From NCBI RefSeq assembly GCF_034190915.1, contig NW_026947496.1, forward strand, positions 29,198,001 to 29,262,000: a stretch of DNA of 64,000 nt, in the 5' to 3' direction. This document shows, one piece after another, positions 15,161 through 28,520 of this stretch (its first letter is position 1; each line of letters opens with the position of its first letter). The DNA is from Cavia porcellus. Its lineage: Eukaryota; Chordata; Mammalia; Rodentia; Caviidae. The notes below the pieces were generated by a model. The model did no database searches. It had not been told where the DNA came from and saw only the letters and a program-made list of their open reading frames with translations. The position numbers were made by a program, and so were the translations under genes.

Positions 15161-15940
15161 GTCATTATTTTTCCAGGAAATTTTTATAAAACAACCTTAT
15201 TTAAACACATATATTATTGCTTAATGGAAATGGAAAGACAAAAACGCGAGAGCATTGTTGGGAGATGCTGGATACAGAACTGCGAAGTTGGTGTCCTCCC
15301 ACCTGCCATGAAACAGGCCCAGGAAATTTCTTATCTCTAGACTATGTCCTTTCTTTCCCCAGTCATAAGCAATAACTGGACCTTCCATAATCTATCACTT
15401 TGTGGGCCTTTCCTTTCCAAATTCCTGTAATCTCTCAAAATGTTCTCAGGACACGTCCACATAGACCTTCCTTTACAAATTCAGCTCTTCTTGTGGGTAG
15501 ACAGAGAAATGTTTCCTTAATAAAAGGAGAACCTGGAACATATTATAGCAAGTTGCGCTCTCTTTTCTTTAATAACAAAGACTGCAGCTCTGCAGAAAAT
15601 GTGGGAGTTTATAATTGAAGGGGATATATAAAAATTGTGTCCAAAGGTAGAGCTTCATACAGACCATCTGGAGGACTTGTGAACATTTCTGAATTCTCAC
15701 CACTCCCCAGAATCCAAACATTTATTTGAAAACAAAAAACACTGTGTGCACTTGTTGAATTTTAGTATAGGCCAAACTTTGAACTTAGGAGACCTGAATC
15801 TTGGTGTGGGACTATCAAAGTTACAATTCTAGTAAAATATCAAGTATTCTTGGTACTGATACAGCAATGATGTAGGATCTCCAAATGATGCATGGGAAAT
15901 ATAACTCCCAACTTGCTAGATGTTTGCCATGCCAAGTTCC

Positions 15941-16437
15941 TGTTTCCCAAAATCAAAGAATGAATTCTAAGGAACAAATGAAGTTAAGAGTAGGAAATAT
16001 TTATTGAGAGGGCAAGACACAGCTCCTGAGAGACAGGAGGGTTCCTGAATGGGTTGCCCGGCTTTACCTACTACTCAAGGGAAGTTTTATAGAGTACAAC
16101 CACCTGGGTACAACATAGCATGAAGCTATGCTCAACCAATAGGATTACAAGTATGCTTAGGTACTATTGATCCAGTGGGGAAGAAGTCACACAGAAAGTG
16201 TGCATGGAAAGAAAAATCTACTTTTCAGGAAGGAATGAGTGCAAGAGTCTTGTTCACTCTCTGAAGTGACTGATGGACTTTATTAGACCAGGTAAATTCA
16301 AATCCTTTATCTCTCTCTGAACTTCCTACAGCCTTTGGGGAAGCATGTAGAGCTAGTCATTTCAGTCTTTATCTTGAGGTCTGGCCTCTGACAGAGGTAC
16401 CACAGGTCACAGTTGTAATGAGTTTTCATTTCCCACA
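15941..16437 (-). repeat. Probable solo LTR
   Basis: Read on the minus strand the segment starts TGTGGGAAATGAAAACTC, has CAATAAA near its 3' part (reverse of TTTATTG near 16000) and ends in ...GGGAAACA. A TG...CA segment of about 0.5 kb with an internal poly(A) signal fits an LTR. No clear target duplication, so the exact ends are uncertain. Confidence 0.45.
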
Positions 16438-16439
16438 CT

Positions 16440-17715
16440 GACTCTCCTGAGGGCAAAGCCTAATCTGACTGCCTGTAATATTTCTTAGTTATCTATAATA
16501 ATACCTTATTTAGAAGAGGAAAGAAAAAAGAGGAAAAGTGCCAGCTAATAAACAACCATAAAAGACAACTTGGAAAGAAAAATAACCTCTGCTTCAAAAG
16601 ATCACATCAGATGTTAAGAAATAATAATACTATCAGGATTTTCACTGATATCTTGTCAAAATGAACACCTTAATCCGTGGGAAAGGGGACGTTTTAAAAG
16701 TCAAGACATTGATGTTTAACTCAAGCCTTCCACAGTAGCACTGTGTATTCTGAAACTGATTCTCACACAGTTTACCAACATGTGCTGTCCAGACTATATT
16801 TTTAATCTATCTTTTTAAAAGTTTATTTTTGAGGTGTCTTTATCTAAACATGTTGCTGAATATGGCTGCATAAAGTGCTCACACCTTACAGGAACTGTTT
16901 CTTTTCAATAAGCAGCCCTCCTCGCTAGCTAATCCACACACACCCATCTATTTTTTTCCCTGTTCTAGACCCAAAAAACCCCCTGACTGTCTCACCCCAT
17001 GCTCTTCCTGATGTTCTAGTCCTCATTTTTGGAGATGCTGACTTTTGAGAAGGCTTGTGGAGGAAACCAGTTGTTTCTCTTCCAATTAAGGGATCCTCCC
17101 CGTGGGCTCTAAGCGGCTCCAGAGGAACAAAGCTGGGAAATTCAAACCCTTTGTCCTTCTCTGAGATCCTGCCAACGCTCTTAACTCTATTCTAGGCTTC
17201 AGCAACAAAGGACCCCAGGATTTCTGGAATAGGAGGAAAATTTTAATGGTTTTGGAGTAGTCGCTAATGTCAGCAAATAATTACAACTTGAAATATGGAA
17301 TTCCATTGTTAAAAGAACTACAGGCATACTCCAATAAGGTACCCAAAAGCAGTTTCACTTAGTGGTGCCCCTATGCTATTACACAGCAAGAAGAAAGGTC
17401 TAGCTCTAACACATCAACCAGGATTCCCTAAGCCCACCCCCAAAAGACCCAAAAAGAACCTCACCTTCCAAAACCCCCTGACAGATACCTGAACCGCTAT
17501 GGAACTTCAGACCAGTAAGAAAAGTGCTATTAGAAAAAAAAGGGAGTGGTGGGCATGCCCAAGTAATTTAAAAACCGCCCAGTAGCTATTAAGGGGTGGG
17601 GGTGGATAGACCTGAACTGAAAAGGTGAAATTGGCCTTTTGGATGTTATTGTTAAGATCTAATGGTCATTTGCTGTAACCGAACTCAAATCAAGAAATGT
17701 AAGAAACAATAGTTA
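16440..17715. other. H2AC4-H2BC3 gap, last part
   Basis: No gene or clear repeat recognised; mixed composition sequence leading to the 3' side of the H2B gene. Confidence 0.45.
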
Positions 17716-17739
17716 CAGCTCTCTTTGGATAAAGTGGGT

Positions 17740-17755
17740 GGCTCTGAAAAGAGCC
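17740..17755 (-). terminator. Histone 3' stem-loop of H2BC3
   Basis: The reverse strand reads GGCTCTTTTCAGAGCC. The minus-strand AAAGAGAGCTGT at 17715-17726 is a near-ideal histone downstream element (core AAAGAGCTGT) and the best of this window. Confidence 0.95.
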
Positions 17756-17784
17756 TTTGGGTTGGGGGCAGCAGCCAGGCACGC

Positions 17785-18192
<408 letters not shown>

Positions 18193-18253
18193 TTACAATG
18201 TAAACAACAAAGACAAGCAGGTGGGAAAAAAAAAAAAAACACCTAGGGCCTTT

Positions 18254-18444
18254 TATTTATAGTCCCGTAATGCTAATGAGGGTTTGAGATTCGTCACTAG
18301 TGATTGGACCACAAGATAATTTTTTCCTAAAGGGGCGGGCCTAACACAAATAAAAGACTCACGTTCCCTTTTTTTATTGGACAAAAAGCAACATTTTTCA
18401 CCAATGAGATGGCTAGTAATGCATCCCTGCGGTGACTATAAATA
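18254..18444. promoter_or_regulatory. Bidirectional H2B/H2A promoter
   Basis: H2B side: TATAAATA on the minus strand at 18254-18261 and ATGCTAAT at 18270-18277, one base off an octamer. Shared part: ATTGG at 18303-18307 and 18376-18380 and CCAAT at 18401-18405. H2A side: TATAAATA at 18437-18444. The mirror-image arrangement is typical of paired H2A/H2B genes. Confidence 0.82.
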
Positions 18445-18484
18445 TGTTTCTTCACGTCAGCTGCGCTTGCTCTTGTACTTTTGA

Positions 18485-18880
<396 letters not shown>

Positions 18881-18924
18881 TGTCCGGGACACAGCAAAGG
18901 GCTGAAGTTCCACTTGAATCTAAA

Positions 18925-18940
18925 GGCTCTTTTCAGAGCC
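18925..18940 (+). terminator. Histone 3' stem-loop of the paired H2A gene
   Basis: GGCTCTTTTCAGAGCC, 45 nt after the stop. AAAAAAGCTGTT around 18955-18966 is a plausible downstream element. Confidence 0.95.
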
Positions 18941-18966
18941 ACTACGTTTTCATTAAAAAAGCTGTT

Positions 18967-19440
18967 AACTTTTAATCTAATAATAAATCATGCTCTTGCA
19001 CCTCTTTTAATCTCTGGCATGTTAAATAAGTTCCACTAATCATAAGATTTATCGGATCCTATTCCATACTAAAAGTAAATGCTTGGAAAAACAAGTGGGG
19101 TTTATCAGGTCATGTCCCCAGTTAAGTAAATGTTTAGAAAAACAAGTGAAATGTCACTGTCCACTAAAAAGAAGTAAACTGTTAGGGGAGCAACGCAGAT
19201 TTCCCAAATGAATTTTTAAAAATTATCGCAAATAACTTGAAATCTTGGTTGTCCGGCGGCATTGGCTAAATGGCGGTTCTGTTAACTAGTAACCTCCACT
19301 CCCGATCAGACTTAATTATAAATCACATAGTAATATGATTAAAATGGTTCCTACTGCACATTTCTCCTGGTGACTACAGTAGAACGTCACAGAATTTGTG
19401 GTCAGGCAGAGAGGATGACATTAGAGCCATTTGTGCAATC
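18967..19440. other. H2A-H3C3 spacer
   Basis: AT-rich. It contains a short imperfect direct repeat (AAATGCTTGGAAAAACAAGTG at about 19077 and AAATGTTTAGAAAAACAAGTG at about 19128). No gene seen. Confidence 0.5.
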
Positions 19441-19450
19441 AGGGTCTCTT

Positions 19451-19553
19451 CCAATCAACCAACCGTATGATTTATCTTTCAGCCAATAATTTTGTCGCGC
19501 GGGTCTTTTTGAAAACTGTAAAGCCAATCAGAATGCTTCCAAGTGTATTTAAG
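19451..19553 (+). promoter_or_regulatory. H3C3 promoter: three CCAAT boxes and a TATA-like box
   Basis: CCAAT at 19451-19455, 19483-19487 and 19524-19528, and a weak TATTTAAG TATA element at 19546-19553, about 49 nt before the ATG. A TCGCGCGGG stretch lies between the second and third CCAAT boxes. Confidence 0.78.
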
Positions 19554-19568
19554 GACAACTGTGGGTAA

Positions 19569-20012
<444 letters not shown>

Positions 20013-20035
20013 GCCAGTCAAGTGACAACTTAAAA

Positions 20036-20051
20036 GGCTCTTTTAAGAGCC
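20036..20051 (+). terminator. Histone 3' stem-loop of H3C3 (UUUA loop)
   Basis: GGCTCTTTTAAGAGCC, UUUA loop, 23 nt after the stop. The purine-rich AAAAGCAGCTG at 20066-20076 is a good U7-pairing candidate. Confidence 0.93.
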
Positions 20052-20391
20052 ACCCACTACATTTTAAAAGCAGCTGTAGAACATTATACTAGTATTTGCT
20101 ATACTGTTTGAAGTGGTTATTTGGTTAATTTTTTGAATTGCGTTCAGGCAACCTTGTTATGTGACCCTTTGAAAAGTATATCTATCTGCATTGCATGGAT
20201 GAGCAGGAAAGCAGCTGCCTATTGCAGTTAAAATATTCTGAATGACTTTAAGTGAGCAATATTTTTTTGGATTTTCCCCCCTTTTTTTCGCCTTTTTAAC
20301 TCAGGTCCCTTTTTTAATCAGTGAAACTAAAACCAAGCTGTCATGAATACATAAACTTAAAAGTTACACTTCAAAAAAAATATTTTTTTAG

Positions 20392-20515
20392 GCAAGGTCT
20401 CACCGTGTAGTCTACTTTTCTCTAACTTTTTATGTACCCCAAGGCTATTCTGATCTCAGTCCTTCCGCCTCAGCCTCCTCAGTGCTGGGATTACAAATTT
20501 GTTCCACCAAACTGA
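20392..20515 (-). repeat. B1-type SINE
   Basis: Reversed B1 signature 'ggcaaggtctcaccgtgtag' and 'cctcagcctcctcagtgctg', quite diverged. Confidence 0.75.
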
Positions 20516-20962
20516 GCTAAAGTACAACATTACAAAACAGTGAGTATAATGGGAGATGATAATTACAAAACTTATTTTATATTTTAAAAACCCACCATAT
20601 TCAACACTAAATTGAGAAACAACAATTGACTCCACTGTAGCACTAAAATGTTTCTATACCTTGGGCTGAAATTCTAGCTATTGCTAGAAAAAAATATTTT
20701 GTGATTTTTATAAATCGGGAAGAGAAATCAGTAATCATTATTTTTTGACAACTTAGAGGAACTTCAACTTGAAAACAAATGGTAATGTCAAGTTTTGTAC
20801 TTTTATTTAGAATGGGTTTCAAATTTGAGAAATATTATGAAGTTTCCTCTATATGAGGTAAAATTTGGAAGAATTCCCAGCCTAGCTAACTGGCTTTGTT
20901 TGCAATTTTAATTGTCTCCTACTGTGACAGGCAGCTGAGTTCCATAGAAATCCTATAAGCAG

Positions 20963-21530
20963 TGTGACAGGGCTAGGTCCTCAAAAGAGCCAGTGCAAAA
21001 GCCCAAAGACCTTACAAAGGTTAGGGAGACAGATGCCTGTTGTGGGCCCGGTCTCAAGACAAAAGATCAAACAAATGCACCCACAATTCTAAGGACTGAT
21101 ATTCTAAATAGTTCCCTATCACCCTGAGGAAGTCAACATCACTAACCCCCTAGGGAAGAGTCACTGATCTCTATGTGACTTTCTATGTGACTTTGCTTCC
21201 CCATTTGTCCTCAGTTTAATCAGTTTACCTAAACATTAATCTTATTGGCTAACCATAGTTCTGTCTCACCTTATGCTCCTCTTCCTCGAGTTCCGTTTCA
21301 CCACTTTAAGCCTGTCTCATCCCATGATTTTACTCTATAACAAATCCCTAAAACAGACAGAATCCCTGGCAACCCATCCCTGGGACTGCTTCTGTCTCAT
21401 ACGAAAGCTTTCTTTCACTCAATATACATATTCTGTTCTTAACGTCCGTTGTTCCTAAAATTCATTCTTCGACTTGGGAAAACATAAACTCATACCAGAC
21501 ATAAGTCGAAAGTATCATTCCCCTATATCA
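20963..21530 (+). repeat. LTR copy A
   Basis: Starts TGTGACAGGGCTAGGTCC and ends ...CCTATATCA. It has a degraded poly(A) region (CTCAATATACATATTCTG) where copy B has CTCAATAAATGTATTCTG. No viral coding sequence flanks it, so it is probably a solo LTR. It matches copy B (23877-24431) along its whole length. Confidence 0.75.
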
Positions 21531-21687
21531 CCTCTATGTGCTCTCCCTCCCAGCAGTGGTTCTATGAAAACATGAATGCTTAAGGTGATCTCCAATATCT
21601 TATATCTCTCCAGGAATCCATGTGAGTCAACCTAGGGAGCGTTAGGAATTTTTTCTGAAGATGCTATTACATCAACTTGGCCAGTAA

Positions 21688-21845
21688 ATCAGGCATGGTG
21701 GTGCATGTCTATAATCATAGCATTTGGTAGGTTGAGGCAGGAAAATCACCTCCAGTTCGAGGCCAGCCTGATCTATGGAGCAAGACAATGTCTCAAAAGA
21801 CCAAAAGACAACCAAACAGAAGAACAAAACAAAACAAAATTGATG
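21688..21845 (+). repeat. B1-type SINE
   Basis: 'tcaggcatggtggtgcatgt', 'gaggcaggaaaatcacct', 'gaggccagcctgatctatgg' and an A/C-rich tail. Confidence 0.85.
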
Positions 21846-23230
21846 CCAGCAATAACAATTGTTCTATACATGAGCACATCTGAAAATGACATTATGTATT
21901 TCATTAACCCCATAATAAACATATATTCAAATAAATTTTCTCTGATCCTAATTCCAAATATTATAAATTAAATTATAATTGAAGGAAAGATTGACTGGAA
22001 ATAAAACAAAGGTCTTTGTTAGCTATGACTAAAACATCCCAAATTCAAAACAAAACAAAGCAAAAATTTGACACAAACTAAATTTAGGCCTAGGGCCCTA
22101 CCCAAGGCTTTAGACATGTGATAGATTTGACATTTTACTTTGTTTTAGTTTCAGGGTAAATCTGCCTCTGATTCCCAGCATTTTAAATCATAAGTGGCCT
22201 TTCTCCATTGTGTTGTATACCACAGAAATGCGCTGAGTTGTGATTCATCTAATGGGAGTTGACTCCCAATTCTCTAATTAAGAGACTCTGGATTGTGTAC
22301 CATTCTCAGAGAGATACCAGAAGAAAAACAAACAACATTGTGGTAGATATAAAGTCAATTTTAATCAATTTGAACATTACATATTCAACGCTAAGATCAG
22401 TTTGGAAAGTTTCATAGATCCATTTAATACTGACTTATCAACCTTTAGAGATGGGAGGAAATGACAACAGATTCATAGAGGCAGCCTGAAAGCTAAGGAT
22501 TGTTTTCTGTGACTCAAGTGCTATGTGAAATGACTGGCCTCTCCACATTTCAAAGCTCTCTACCTCTCAATTTACAGTGGAACTTCAGCCTAACAGATTT
22601 CAGCAAATTGGCCAAATTCATACTACTATCCAGACAGTCTCATTAAGTCCACATTCTTAGTATTTTCTGATTAATAAATTTACCCACCAATGCATTATCA
22701 AATGTACTTTCTTCCTCAAAGGTACTTCTGTTTCAGAAATAGCTGCCCCAGGGTAGATGGGGAGGAATGCTGCATAACAGAGTCAGCTGGTTGGAGACCT
22801 TGTGTGAGGGGAAGTAGGTAGTATTTTAGAAAACAGTTCATTTAGTTAATTTATGAGTTAAGCAGCTACCTAGGGGAAGGGTCTGAGATAGAGTCCACTG
22901 GTAAACCATATGATAAGAATTAAAATAAGAATAGACAGGAAACTAGGATTTTGGATCAAGAAACCTCAGGCAACATGGACTGCAGCCCCTTCCCTACTGA
23001 AGAGAGTAGTAACCAAGCCTCACTAAATCCTGAGATTTGAGAATTTTAAAATCCAATGAATATAAGTAAACATTATGTACTTCAGACATGTACAAACAGA
23101 TAAATGAAAATAAAGGGATGGGTGAGGGAGGGATGGAAGGGAAAGGGGATTGAAAAGGGAATCAAAATGTGTTAAGTACATGCATCAATTCTCACAAGAA
23201 ATGTAAACATTATTCGTGGCAAACGTACTA

Positions 23231-23362
23231 TTTTTTTTTTTTTTTTTGAGACAGGGTTTTACTATGCAATTCAGGCTGACCTTGAACTCTCACTTGTAGC
23301 AATCATCCTGTCTCAACCTCCCAAGTGCTGGAATTACAAGTATGTGCCACCACACCCAGCCT
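23231..23362 (-). repeat. B1-type SINE
   Basis: Leading T run, then 'gagacagggttttactatgc', 'cctcccaagtgctggaatta' and 'gccaccacacccagcc'. A full-length reversed B1 monomer. Confidence 0.88.
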
Positions 23363-23399
23363 AAACATGTACTCTAAATAAAAAGTTTTAAACCTTTTC

Positions 23400-23850
23400 A
23401 GTGAATTTCCTTAGGCAACATAGAATGCAGCTCCCTCCCTACTGGAGAGTTGCAGCCACTCCCTACTAAATTCCTGAGTTCTGAGGAATTTAAAACACAA
23501 AATAATCAGAACTTTTCTCTCAATCCCAGTTTCCTTTAAACTCTATAGGTTGAAGAATTGGATTAGGCTCAGTTCCAATTAATCATTTTAAATCCAGGGA
23601 GCCACCTGTGATAGGTGACCACTAAACAACTGAGCAGTTTTAGTGCTCTGCTTATGTATAATTTGTTCTCTATCAAGGGGCTATGCAGCTACCAACTTGA
23701 GACCTCTCTTGAAAACCCAGAAGCAATTATTATTGTTTTCAATAAACTCTTCTAATTTCTTCTTTTTGGATCATGACTTCATTCCTGGACCTTGTTGAGA
23801 CCCTGAGTTCTGTACATGTGGTAATACTATCACTTCAGGGTGTTAAAGGG
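23400..23850 (+). repeat. LTR-like segment, different family
   Basis: 'tattgttttcaataaactc' followed by a T/C-rich stretch is typical of the R/U5 part of an LTR. A diverged duplicate of the first 100 bases of this segment lies at about 22960-23055. Ends are not determined. Confidence 0.5.
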
Positions 23851-23876
23851 AACAAAGTTAGATAGAAACATTATAG

Positions 23877-24431
23877 GCCAACAGGGCTAGGTCCTCAACC
23901 GACCCAGTGCAGAAGCCCAGACACCTTGCACCTGTGAAGGAGACAGACACCTCCTGCTGTGGGCCAGGCCTCAAGACAACCATCAAACAAATGCACCCAC
24001 AGTTCTAAGGATTGATATTCTAAATAGGTCTCTATCACCCAGAGAAAACCAGAGGTCACCATCCCACCCCCCTAGGAAAGAGTCACTAAATTAAGCAGCT
24101 GGCTTACTATGTGACTTGCTTCACCATTTGTTCCCAATTTAATCAATTTTACCTGAGTAATTAATCTTACTGGTTGACCACAGTTCTGTCCCACCTTCTG
24201 TCTTATCTTGTGAGTTACCAATTTCAGGGTTTTGCTCTGTAACAGTCCCTAAAAAGACAGTCTCTGGTAACCCATTTGGGACCCTTTCTGTCTCTCAGAA
24301 AAGAAGCTTTCTTTCTCTCAATAAATGTATTCTGCTCTTAACCTCCATTATTCCTAAAATTCATTTGACTTTAGAGAACACAAACTGGTATCGGACATAC
24401 AGCAGGTTGGGAGTTTCGTTTCTCTATATCA
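23877..24431 (+). repeat. LTR copy B
   Basis: Same family and orientation as copy A: shares ACAGGGCTAGGTCC, the CAAACAAATGCACCCACA block, CTCAATAAATG and the CTATATCA end. No common target duplication with copy A and no proviral genes between them. Confidence 0.75.
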
Positions 24432-24894
24432 TGGGGACATCAAATCTTAGAAATACTCTTAAGAACCAGAACAGAATTAATATTTCCTTGAAAACATCTA
24501 GATTCTGCCCCACAGCAAGTACAAAGTCTGCCAAAAAAAAAAAAAAATGTAGACCCACTTCAATAAAAAAATTGCATACATATATTAATACTAAATTTAT
24601 TGACACACCATGAGGTTAACACAAGTTATCTTTGATCTCTCAGTTATAAGAAGCAATTAAAGTGGTGGCCATTAGTGTCTGACATTAATTAGTGTGGCAA
24701 ACTGCTGCTTGAGTAACCTTGGCCATTGAGAATGCTACACATGCATTTTCAATTTTTTCTCTAAGGGCCAGCAGTGTAGTAGGTTCTAATGTAGTGATAC
24801 ATGGTATCCTTTAGGATAAGACGATCTGTTGAAAAAAAAAAATCACACACACACACACACAGAGACATCTTTGGTGGGCTCTGTATTTATGTTT

Positions 24895-25440
24895 TACCAT
24901 TAGTTTAAAAATCATGCTGTTCAAGACAGCAGCTCCTCGCTATATGTAGCTATTAAGCATGTGAAGTGTAGCTAATCCAAATTGAGATGTGCCTTTTTTT
25001 TTTTTTTTTTTTTTTTTGAGACAGTTTCTATATGTAATGCAGGCTGAATTTGAACTTGCTTCTGTAGCCCATTTTGGCCTCAAATTCAGGGTTATCCTCA
25101 TGCCTCGGTCTCCTAAATGCTGGCATTATAACTTTGTACCACCACACTCAGCTGAGATGTTCTTTAAATGTGAAATACCAGATTTTAAAGCCTTAGCACA
25201 CACAAAAAATATTAATATTTTAGATTACTTATTGAAGTAATATTAACATAGTAAAATAACTTTAGTTCTTTCTTTTTACTTTAATATGGCACTAGAAGAC
25301 GTTAAATACGTGACTCTTAATTTTCTGAGGCATGAGTGTCTGTGACAGTCTCAGACCAGAAGCTGTTACATAATGATGTTGTTAAACTGAAACTAGCATT
25401 GAAACGGAATTTGAAAACTAAGCCTTTTGTCCTGCTTCCT
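24895..25440 (+). repeat. Old DNA-transposon-like repeat, interrupted by a B1
   Basis: 'catgctgttcaagacagcag', 'gtagctattaagcatgtgaa' and, after the B1, 'gtgaaataccagattttaaa' belong to a family I recognise as widespread in mammals but cannot name safely. Related copies are at 27165-27480 and, reversed, 32480-32760. Confidence 0.55.
24991..25152 (-). mobile_element. B1-type SINE with 8-bp target duplication
   Basis: A long T run then reversed B1 sequence. TGAGATGT at 24983-24990 and 25153-25160 flanks it, and the older repeat continues on both sides, which confirms the insertion. Confidence 0.85.
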
Positions 25441-25692
25441 CATATTAAGTGACAAAGGGCACCACCAGGCCCTGGTATCATGGAAGTAGACACAGGACCA
25501 CACTCAACATTTTCTGGACCCACTGGCTTCTAGCTTAGTCCTTTGTAACAAAGCATCAGTTCTTCAGTTCTAAAACTGGGAATATAATGGCACCTACCTC
25601 AAGTGCAGCAATAAAAATGTAGTGAAAACAAATGTAATCAGCAGCAGTTCTTGATGCTCTGTAAATAAGAAGTAAGGAATTGCTAGTTTTTA

Positions 25693-25840
25693 GCTGGGCT
25701 TCACAGAATACAACTATAATCTCAATATTCAGGAGGCTAAAGCAGGAGGTTCACTACAAATTCAAGGCCAGCTTGAATTACTTAGTTCAAGATCAAGTGA
25801 AACACACAGTGAGACCCTTTTGAAACAAAGCAAAAAGCAT
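25693..25840 (+). repeat. B1-type SINE, diverged
   Basis: 'tagctgggcttcacagaata', 'aggaggctaaagcaggaggt' and 'caaggccagcttgaatta', with an A-rich end. Confidence 0.7.
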
Positions 25841-27164
25841 TCCCAACCAACCGGCCTTGGTAAGGAAGGCCTTTATGCTGCTGAGCAGCCCTGAAATTGC
25901 TAATTCTTAGTGCTGTTGTTGCCACTTAATCACTGTTCCATTCTGAAATGATGCAGTCCTGTCTGTAGGGAGCATGTTCACCTCTAGCATGGATTTCAAG
26001 CAGAGATATGGTTTACCTTGCCCTCAGGTTTATATGGCCCATATCTAGAATTTTACTTACAATAGTGATAGGATGTTTAATTTTTCAGTCCTTAGATCAC
26101 TTGTATGAAAATGTGAGTAATGTACTATAAGTAGCTCTAATTTCTGCGTTACACTTCCATCTACTGGGCCAGTCTCTTGAAGTTTCATGGTTATATCAAC
26201 AATCTAGTTCATGAAAAATTCATCGGCATTTTTGGCTAAACAGCAGTGCTTGGGGAATTATATGAATATATTATTACTATTTGTCAATATTTATTTTGTA
26301 AACCTAGACAAAAAGTTGAAATGATAATATTAATAATAAATATGATAGTTTTTGAAGGGAATCAAAATGTCCCCAATGAACATGCCATAGTGGTATAAAG
26401 ATTATTTTGAACTGAAGGTGATTCAGCGTCAACAGATATGGACTTCTCTGTTTTCCCCTTACCTACCTAAATGTAGAACATAAATGACACTTTATAAAGG
26501 CATCGTAAGTTCCCCTAATGAGATGTCCTCTACAGGAAAAGCAGAACAACTCCTACCAGTTCAGATAGGGAGTTTGAGATGAGACTTCTTAAACAATCTA
26601 TACCAAGTCTCACTTTCCACTAGCTTTATCCATACACTTCCTGCTAATTTGCCCCAAACATATTTCCTGAAGCCCAAGGCCCCTATACATTGTTAAAATG
26701 TGATTGTATCCTCTTTAGGTCTCCGGTTACTGAAATTTGATTCAACCTGAACTAAGGGAGGAGGCTGTGTGACAGGAGTTCAGATGGCCCAAAGACCCAG
26801 GGAACTGAGATGACAAGAAGTCAGGCAGTGTGGCTCCATGTCTCTCACCTATGCCTGGCTCTGCAGTCCTGCTGTGTTCTACTTTTCTGCCCAATAGGTA
26901 TCCTGGTTTCTCATCTGTAGTGTAACAAAACGCATCCCTAGCCTCAGACATCAGATCATCTGTTTCTAAAAATCAATTCAAGTTTCTAAATGCAAGATTA
27001 TTGACTGTCTGAAATTAGCCCATGACTTCTGGATCAATCTATTGTTTAAGATCAGATGCTTTATTTTCAAAATTTTAGTACACAAAAAAATGGTATGTAT
27101 TAGAAAACACTGTTACTTGAAACCAAATTGAGATCAGAGAAGGCCAGGATAAAATCAAGGCATT

Positions 27165-27480
27165 CTGAAGTTGCGCTGTCCACACTGTTCCTTTGAGCCA
27201 CAAATGGCTGAGTGCTGGTGATGGACTTCTAGGAACTTGGCTGTATTACATAAAAACACATGGGAGACTGTGAAGATTTAATACGAAAAAACAACGAATA
27301 TAGAATACTCAGAAATATTTTATATTCATTCTATATTGGATAATATTTTAGGTAAATGGAATTAAAGCATTCGATTAAAATAGATTCACCTTTTTTTCTC
27401 ATTTATGTTGCTTTTAAGAAGTTTTCGATTACATATGTGGCTTGTTTCTATGCTCACCTTTGTGTTAATGAACAGAACAG
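27165..27480 (+). repeat. Second copy of the DNA-transposon-like repeat
   Basis: 'ttgcgctgtccacactgttc', 'gattacatatgtggcttgtt' and 'gaagatttaatacgaaaaaa' parallel the copy at 24895. Confidence 0.5.
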
Positions 27481-27644
27481 TTCTACAACTGCTAATTCCT
27501 TTACAAAGACCTCTTTAATAATTGGGTAGTGCTATTGTGTGCTTTATGCAATGGCCCTCAAGGAATCTAAAACCTTATGTTGGCCATTTCCAACAGCAAC
27601 AAAGACAAAATTGGCACAAGGTAGCAAGCAAGACTAAAATCCCA

Positions 27645-27862
27645 GGCACCGGTATCAATATCTGTGATTCCAGCACCCTGGGAGGCTACAGGAAGAAGAC
27701 CACAAGTTGGAACTCAGCCTGAGAAAACCAGGGACACCCTGTCTAAAAATAAATACGCAAGCAGGGGGTGGGGGGAAGCTAGGGACTAATGTTCAGTGCA
27801 GTGGTCCTGGATTCAATTCCCAATACTCAAAAAAAAAAAAAGAAAAAAGAAAAAAAAATTCT
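27645..27862 (+). repeat. B1-ID fused SINE
   Basis: The B1-like half 'gtgattccagcaccctggga' is followed after a short A-rich link by an ID-like half ('cctggattcaattcccaata') and an A-rich tail. This is the B4-like dimer architecture known in rodents. Confidence 0.65.
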
Positions 27863-28350
27863 CTATACAAAAACAACCTACAAAAATAACCTATAAATTT
27901 AATACAATTCCAATAAAATGATCAATTTTGTTTTAAATAAGTGATGAAGGGATTGGAGGACTTCAAGTATATACAGAAAAGCAAAGTAAACCAGGATCTG
28001 AAAGAGAACAAGAGGAATCTCACTATTGGCTACTGGTTATATTGTTAACATCAGTTAAAAGTACCTATTACATGTCACACATTCTGAGCATTGCAGGTAG
28101 GGTTCTGAACAATACTTAAAACAGCTGGACCCTACCTTACAAATGGCCAAAAAAGATCAAAAGAATATAACAAACCAAGATTTAGTTTAGAGGGACTCTT
28201 GACTAAGATAAAGATGAAATCCAAATTGGGAAGGAGATGCAGAATGAGAATCCCTAAATGGTTTTAAGATTATGTGAATAAAGCCACAGTGTGTATTCAG
28301 ACTTACATTAATACAAAGAGCACAAATACTTGATGTAAAAATAAAGTCCG

Positions 28351-28520
28351 GGGGTCACAGTACAAACCTATAATCTCAGCACTCTAGAAGGCCAAGGTAC
28401 GATCCCAAGACAGTCTATAGCTCTTACACTTCGGTGACTAACATTTCGCCTAAATGATTAAAAGGAACTAGAGTAATTTAGTGCAAAGGACTTAGGTTCA
28501 ATCCCCAGTACCGCGGGGGT
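28351..28520 (+). repeat. B1-ID fused SINE, decayed
   Basis: 'cctataatctcagcactcta' (B1) is followed downstream by 'ggttcaatccccagtaccgc' (ID). Confidence 0.6.

Larger units (their letters stand above)
11340..15940. other. H2AC4-H2BC3 gap, first part
   Basis: No gene recognised. It contains two ID-type SINEs, an old reversed ID fragment, a B1 with a CA microsatellite, and AT-rich sequence. The frames at 11874-12344, 12574-12819 and 15400-15618 have no family resemblance. Confidence 0.5.
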
